This document shows, piece after piece, positions 59,947 to 64,000 of a DNA stretch of 64,000 nucleotides. This DNA is from Flagellimonas sp. CMM7. Lineage in GTDB: Bacteria; Bacteroidota; Bacteroidia; Flavobacteriales; Flavobacteriaceae. Below the pieces are notes generated by a model. That model saw only the letters and a list, made by a program, of their open reading frames with translations. It did not search any database and was not told the origin of the DNA. The position numbers and the translations under genes were made by a program. The stretch is taken from positions 1,166,001 to 1,230,000 of the forward strand of contig NZ_CP090003.1 of the NCBI RefSeq assembly GCF_021390195.1, read 5' to 3'. Numbering within the stretch: the first letter of the stretch is position 1; every line of letters begins with the position of its first letter.

Positions 59947-62900
59947 ATGAATTTAGCTAAGTTTTCTATTGAAAAGAACAGGATAACCTTTATGGTGCTG
60001 GCAACCATTGTTTTACTTGGAATATCCATGTATTTTGGCTTATCCAGGGACAGTATGCCGCCATACACAGTCCGCGTTGCTACGGTGGTTTCTTCCTTCC
60101 CCGGAGCTAGTCCTGAGCGTGTTGAACAATTGGTCACAGATAAAATTGAAAAAGTGGCCCAGGAACTTCCAGAACTCGATGAGGTCACCAGTACATCAAG
60201 AACAGGACTTTCTGTTGTTAGTGTTACCTTAAAAGATGAGGTGCCCAAAGGAAAAATGCAGGCCGTTTGGGATCGGTTGCGTAGAAAACTCAATTCCATT
60301 GAAGGATTACCCAATGGGGTGAATCCAAGCTTGAACGATGATGGAGTCGGAGACGTATATGGCATTGTAGTAGGCTTAACTTCAGATGGATATTCGTATG
60401 CAGAAATGAAAGAATATGCAGATGATATCAAAGATGAGCTTATAAAATTGCCCGACGCTGCCAAAGTGGAATTGGGAGGGGTGCAGGAAGAACGGGTTTT
60501 TGTAGAGTTTGATAATACGAGACTCAAAGAATATGGTCTTTCGGCATCCAAGTTACAGCAGAGCATATCCGTCACCAATATACTAAACACAGGAGGTCAG
60601 GTTAACGTTGGTGATGAACGGATTATATTGGAACCTACAGGGAATTTTGATTCCGTAGAAGCGATTAGGGATATGTTGATAACGGTCGGTGATGGAACGC
60701 AATTGGTAAAACTGGGCGATATTACCACTGTTTCCAAAGGTTATATTGACCCCCCCAAACAAATTGTGAGTATCAATGGCAGGGATGCGATATCACTTCA
60801 CGTGAACCTGAAGGAAAACAAGAATATCGTGGCACTTGGAGAGGCCGTAAATGGAGTTGTGGATAGTTGGGAAAAGAAACTTCCTGTTGGATTGGAATTG
60901 ACCCGTGTTTCTTCCTTGGATACCTATATTGATGTAAAGGTAAGTGACTTCATTGTCAACCTCTTACAATCCATTAGCATTGTCTTGCTTGTAATGCTCA
61001 TTTTTCTTGGGTTCCGTACAGGGTTTGTAATTGCCAGTCTTATCCCAATTGTGACCATAATGACATTGATGATCATGGGCCTAATGAATATAGGGCTTAA
61101 TCAGGTTACTCTAGCCGCCTTAATCATGGCCCTGGGTATGTTGGTAGATAATGCTATTGTTGTTGCTGAAACCATCATGGTAAAGTTGGAACAGGGAATT
61201 GAAAAGAAGAAAGCAGCTATAGAGGCATTTTCGGAATTATGGATGCCCTTGCTGATATCAACACTGACCACTTCTGCAGCCTTTTTGGCCTTTTATTTAT
61301 CACCCACCGTAATGGGGGATATCGTTGGGCCAATTTTCGTGGTGATTACCATTGCGCTAACATCATCTTGGATTATTGCGCTTACAGTGATTACCATGTT
61401 TTGTTATCTATTCTTAAAAGTTGCCCCTAAAGGAGAGAAAAAAACAAGCTTGGTTGACAGAATAATCAATGCTTGCAAAAATTATTATAAAAACTTAATT
61501 CTGATGGCCTTGGCAAATAAGTACAAGGTCATCATTGCTATATTCATTGCGTTTTTCGTATCACTATACGGTTTTACAAAGATTCCATTCATCTTTTTCC
61601 CTGATAGTGATCGAAATATGATTACCATAGATATCAATCTACCAGAGGGCAACAAGATTGAACGCACAACCGAAGTGGTTCAAAAGATTGAGCAATTTAT
61701 GAACGATTCGCTCAGGACAAATACCAATAGAAGCTTGGGTATTGTTGATTGGTCCTCCTACATTGGTGAAGGACCTGAATCCTATGACCTTGGATACTCG
61801 CCAGATGAAGCTAACTCCAACTATGCACATATTTTAGTGAATACCTCCTCATTCAATGAAAATGTTCCAATGATCACCAAATTGGACAAATTTACCTTTA
61901 ACAATTTTCCAAATGCGGACATAAAGGTAGGAGCCTTAGGAGCTGGAGGAGGTGGCACCCCTATTGAAATTAAAGTTTCGGGAAGTGATCCGGACGAATT
62001 ATCAAAAATTTCAGAACGGGTTAAATTGAAACTGGCAACTATTGCCGGGACCAAAAATGTGAAGGACGATTGGGGCCCAAAAAGCAAAAAATTTCTGATT
62101 GAGATAGATCAGAATAGGGCGCAAACTGCAGGGGTAAGCAGCGAGGATATCGCAACATCGCTCCAAACAGTTTTGGACGGATTTCAGACAGGGGAATATA
62201 GGGAAGATGACAAATCCATACCGATTATTATGCGAAGTGACGCCTCACAACAGCAATCTTTGGCATCATTGGAGACCTTGAACGTATATTCGCAAAATTC
62301 TGGAAAGACAGTGCCTTTGCTACAGGTGGCATCCATCGTTCCAGCATGGCAATACTCCAAGATAAAACGGCTAGACTTACTAAGAACGATTAATATAAGT
62401 AGTGAACTACGTGAAGGTGCCAATGCCTCTGCGATTATAGCAGAAATTACTCCCTGGTTGGAGCAAGAGTCGGCCAATTGGTCCAATAGTTATAGCTACA
62501 AGTTTGGAGGAGATGCTGAAAGTACCGCGGAAAGTATGGGTTCGGTAATAGGTTATCTACCCATTTCTGCCTTTATTATTGTATTACTGTTAATTATCCA
62601 GTTCAATTCGGTTAGGAAAATGACCATGGTTGTTCTTACCATTCCATTGGCTATAATAGGAGTAGTTATTGGTTTACTAGTATTTCAGGAAGCCTTTGGT
62701 TTCATGCCATTTTTAGGTGTTATTTCTTTGGCAGGAATTGTAATTAACAATGCCATTGTACTTATTGACAGAATGGAAATTGAACAACGGGATTTGGGCC
62801 GAAGCGAACAGGATGCCGTTATAGGAGCTTGTCTACAACGCTTCAGGCCAATTTTGTTGGCTACTTTCACAACGGTACTGGGATTGATTCCACTTTATTT

Positions 62901-63060
62901 AAGCGGTGGTGAAATGTGGGAAGGTATGGCGGTCAGTATTATGATCGGTCTGTTGTTTGGAACAATTATTACCCTTCTGTTCATACCAGCATTGTATAGC
63001 GCTCTCTTTAAAGTTAGTTATAAGGAATACAAGTTTAATGAGGCGTTATTAGATGAGTAA
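59947..63060 (+). CDS. RND-family efflux permease
   Basis: A 1037-residue proton-driven pump of the AcrB/HAE1 group with twelve helices and two large periplasmic loops. Helix 1 starts RITFMVLATIVLLGISMYFG; the proton-relay region of helix 4 is GMLVDNAIVVAE, with a single Asp where AcrB has two. GVISLAGIVINNAIVLIDRM is the matching segment in the second half. Full length, so substrates could be drugs, dyes or lipids. Its last 8 bases overlap the start of the cyclase gene. Confidence 0.95.
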   Translation: MNLAKFSIEKNRITFMVLATIVLLGISMYFGLSRDSMPPYTVRVATVVSSFPGASPERVEQLVTDKIEKVAQELPELDEVTSTSRTGLSVVSVTLKDEVPKGKMQAVWDRLRRKLNSIEGLPNGVNPSLNDDGVGDVYGIVVGLTSDGYSYAEMKEYADDIKDELIKLPDAAKVELGGVQEERVFVEFDNTRLKEYGLSASKLQQSISVTNILNTGGQVNVGDERIILEPTGNFDSVEAIRDMLITVGDGTQLVKLGDITTVSKGYIDPPKQIVSINGRDAISLHVNLKENKNIVALGEAVNGVVDSWEKKLPVGLELTRVSSLDTYIDVKVSDFIVNLLQSISIVLLVMLIFLGFRTGFVIASLIPIVTIMTLMIMGLMNIGLNQVTLAALIMALGMLVDNAIVVAETIMVKLEQGIEKKKAAIEAFSELWMPLLISTLTTSAAFLAFYLSPTVMGDIVGPIFVVITIALTSSWIIALTVITMFCYLFLKVAPKGEKKTSLVDRIINACKNYYKNLILMALANKYKVIIAIFIAFFVSLYGFTKIPFIFFPDSDRNMITIDINLPEGNKIERTTEVVQKIEQFMNDSLRTNTNRSLGIVDWSSYIGEGPESYDLGYSPDEANSNYAHILVNTSSFNENVPMITKLDKFTFNNFPNADIKVGALGAGGGGTPIEIKVSGSDPDELSKISERVKLKLATIAGTKNVKDDWGPKSKKFLIEIDQNRAQTAGVSSEDIATSLQTVLDGFQTGEYREDDKSIPIIMRSDASQQQSLASLETLNVYSQNSGKTVPLLQVASIVPAWQYSKIKRLDLLRTINISSELREGANASAIIAEITPWLEQESANWSNSYSYKFGGDAESTAESMGSVIGYLPISAFIIVLLLIIQFNSVRKMTMVVLTIPLAIIGVVIGLLVFQEAFGFMPFLGVISLAGIVINNAIVLIDRMEIEQRDLGRSEQDAVIGACLQRFRPILLATFTTVLGLIPLYLSGGEMWEGMAVSIMIGLLFGTIITLLFIPALYSALFKVSYKEYKFNEALLDE

Positions 63061-64000
63061 TCCATTTACTATGGGGCATAATTTGAAACGCTACCTGAAT
63101 CTACTATGGCAATCCATTGTCTTTTGGAGTGTGGCCCTGGCTTGTTTTGCGATAATTCGTTATTTCGGGTTGGAAGATGAAGACGGAATTACCGTAATCG
63201 ATGATATCGCAGGAACAAAAGGTTTTTTAAAACCTTTGGCGTCCTTTAGTGCTATGGGAGGTGTATTGGGCATTCTATATGCTTCCATTGATTTTTTATT
63301 TGACAAACTGATTTCAAAACGATTAAGTCTAGGTCTTATGTTGGTTACAAAGACCTTTATAGAATTTGTTTTCACAATTGCGGTCCTTACCCTTACTGCA
63401 ACAATAGTTTCTAAGGTGTTCACTTTTGTTGATTTTAACGTTGAACCGGGTTGGTGGCTAAGGGAGAAGATGGTCTGGGGATTGCTTTTTTACCTGTTGA
63501 TTTCATCCCTTGTTTTTTCCATTATAAAAATAGCGGTCCAACGGTTTGGGAGGGGCGTTTTTCTAAAAATGTTAAGAGGCGCCTATAGTAATCCCAAGGA
63601 AGAAGAACGAATATTTATGTTTCTTGACCTAAAAGACTCTACCACAATAGCGGAACGGCTGGGTCACCATAAGTACAGCCAGTTTATACAAGATTGTTTT
63701 TTCGACCTTAATGAAGTGGTGCTTAAATACGAAGCTGAGATTTATCAATATGTCGGAGACGAAGCTGTTTTAAGCTGGTCCTACAAAAGAGGATTGTTTA
63801 ATAGCAATTGTATTGAAGTTTTCTTTGCATTTGAAGTAAAGCGAGCATCAAGAAACGCTCATTATTTGGAAAAATATGGAGTCTTTCCTGAGTTTAAAGC
63901 TGGAATGCATGGGGGTATTCTAATGGCAGCCGAAGTAGGTTTTATAAGAAAAGAATTGGCATACCATGGGGACGTTATTAATACATCGGCACGTATTCAA
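63053..64000 (+). CDS. Membrane adenylate/guanylate cyclase, C-terminus beyond window
   Basis: An open frame from ATG 63053 (overlapping the RND stop by 8 bp) to the window end, 316 codons. Four membrane helices occupy about 15-160 (for example SIVFWSVALACFAIIRYF). A class-III cyclase domain follows from about 195: IFMFLDLKDSTTIAERLG has the first metal Asp and YQYVGDEAVLSW the second, and HGDVINTSARIQ is present at the edge. The substrate-defining residues lie beyond the window, so cAMP versus cGMP cannot be called. A nearby ATG at 63071 is an alternative start. Confidence 0.88.
   Translation, partial: MSNPFTMGHNLKRYLNLLWQSIVFWSVALACFAIIRYFGLEDEDGITVIDDIAGTKGFLKPLASFSAMGGVLGILYASIDFLFDKLISKRLSLGLMLVTKTFIEFVFTIAVLTLTATIVSKVFTFVDFNVEPGWWLREKMVWGLLFYLLISSLVFSIIKIAVQRFGRGVFLKMLRGAYSNPKEEERIFMFLDLKDSTTIAERLGHHKYSQFIQDCFFDLNEVVLKYEAEIYQYVGDEAVLSWSYKRGLFNSNCIEVFFAFEVKRASRNAHYLEKYGVFPEFKAGMHGGILMAAEVGFIRKELAYHGDVINTSARIQ

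Overview
The window looks like about 64 kb of the chromosome of a Bacteroidota member, most likely family Flavobacteriaceae. The base composition is AT-rich and Shine-Dalgarno sites are weak or absent. Promoters carry the Bacteroidota -7 element TAnnTTTG. The gene set is typical of the group: TonB-dependent receptors with an N-terminal carboxypeptidase-like domain, a cbb3 oxidase with fused CcoN-CcoO and a one-haem CcoP, DUF2490 and TonB proteins, and a LytS/LytTR pair. I saw no rRNA, tRNA, CRISPR array, prophage or transposase.

Positions 1-25000 form a low-oxygen respiration island. It holds pckA (cut by the window edge), a DASS/RCK transporter, three universal stress proteins, a ROK kinase, a DUF2490 protein, a TonB-like protein, a CBS-tailed GCS2 ligase with an AspA/AstE-type hydrolase, hemN, the complete ccoS-ccoNO-ccoQ-ccoP-ccoG-ccoH set with a SafE-like protein, a CoA-transferase and a ClbS-like protein, a DoxX-like protein, the copper ATPase ccoI, and an FNR-type regulator. 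The strongest result is that this island has a visible regulon. Eight TGA-N6-TCA boxes stand in front of its transcription units. In eight of nine promoter arms the box is followed, after exactly 23 bp, by a -7 element TAnnTTTG or a one-base variant. In the ninth arm the gap is 24 bp. One box serves two divergent promoters, ccoI and the regulator gene itself. The pattern also shows that hemN starts at 9958 rather than at the longer reading from 9919.

Positions 25000-38000 are mixed accessory metabolism. They include a threonine/serine dehydratase-like enzyme with a fused kinase plus class-III aminotransferase (a likely kinase/phospho-lyase pair), a secreted lipase-like hydrolase with a membrane-bound AraC regulator, a small Crp-YdcZ-GNAT locus, a penicillin-acylase-type hydrolase, and an unrecognised 443-residue protein.

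Positions 38000-49200 look like an uptake and catabolism locus for a cyclic amide: TonB receptor, MDR oxidoreductase, HyuA, HyuB, cupin, membrane protein, NCS1 permease and proline-dehydrogenase-like enzyme. A hairpin follows the receptor and an intrinsic terminator or attenuator follows the cupin gene. Positions 49300-51200 hold two divergent DinB-fold genes and a small membrane protein gene inside an 18-bp direct repeat.

Positions 51300-56400 encode a TonB-dependent receptor, a lipoprotein, a LytS-type kinase and a LytTR response regulator broken by an in-frame amber codon just after its phospho-acceptor Asp. A second, tiny broken reading frame follows. Positions 56433-64000 encode a tripartite RND efflux system whose TolC component carries an extra N-terminal substrate-binding-protein domain, followed by a membrane adenylate/guanylate cyclase cut by the window end.
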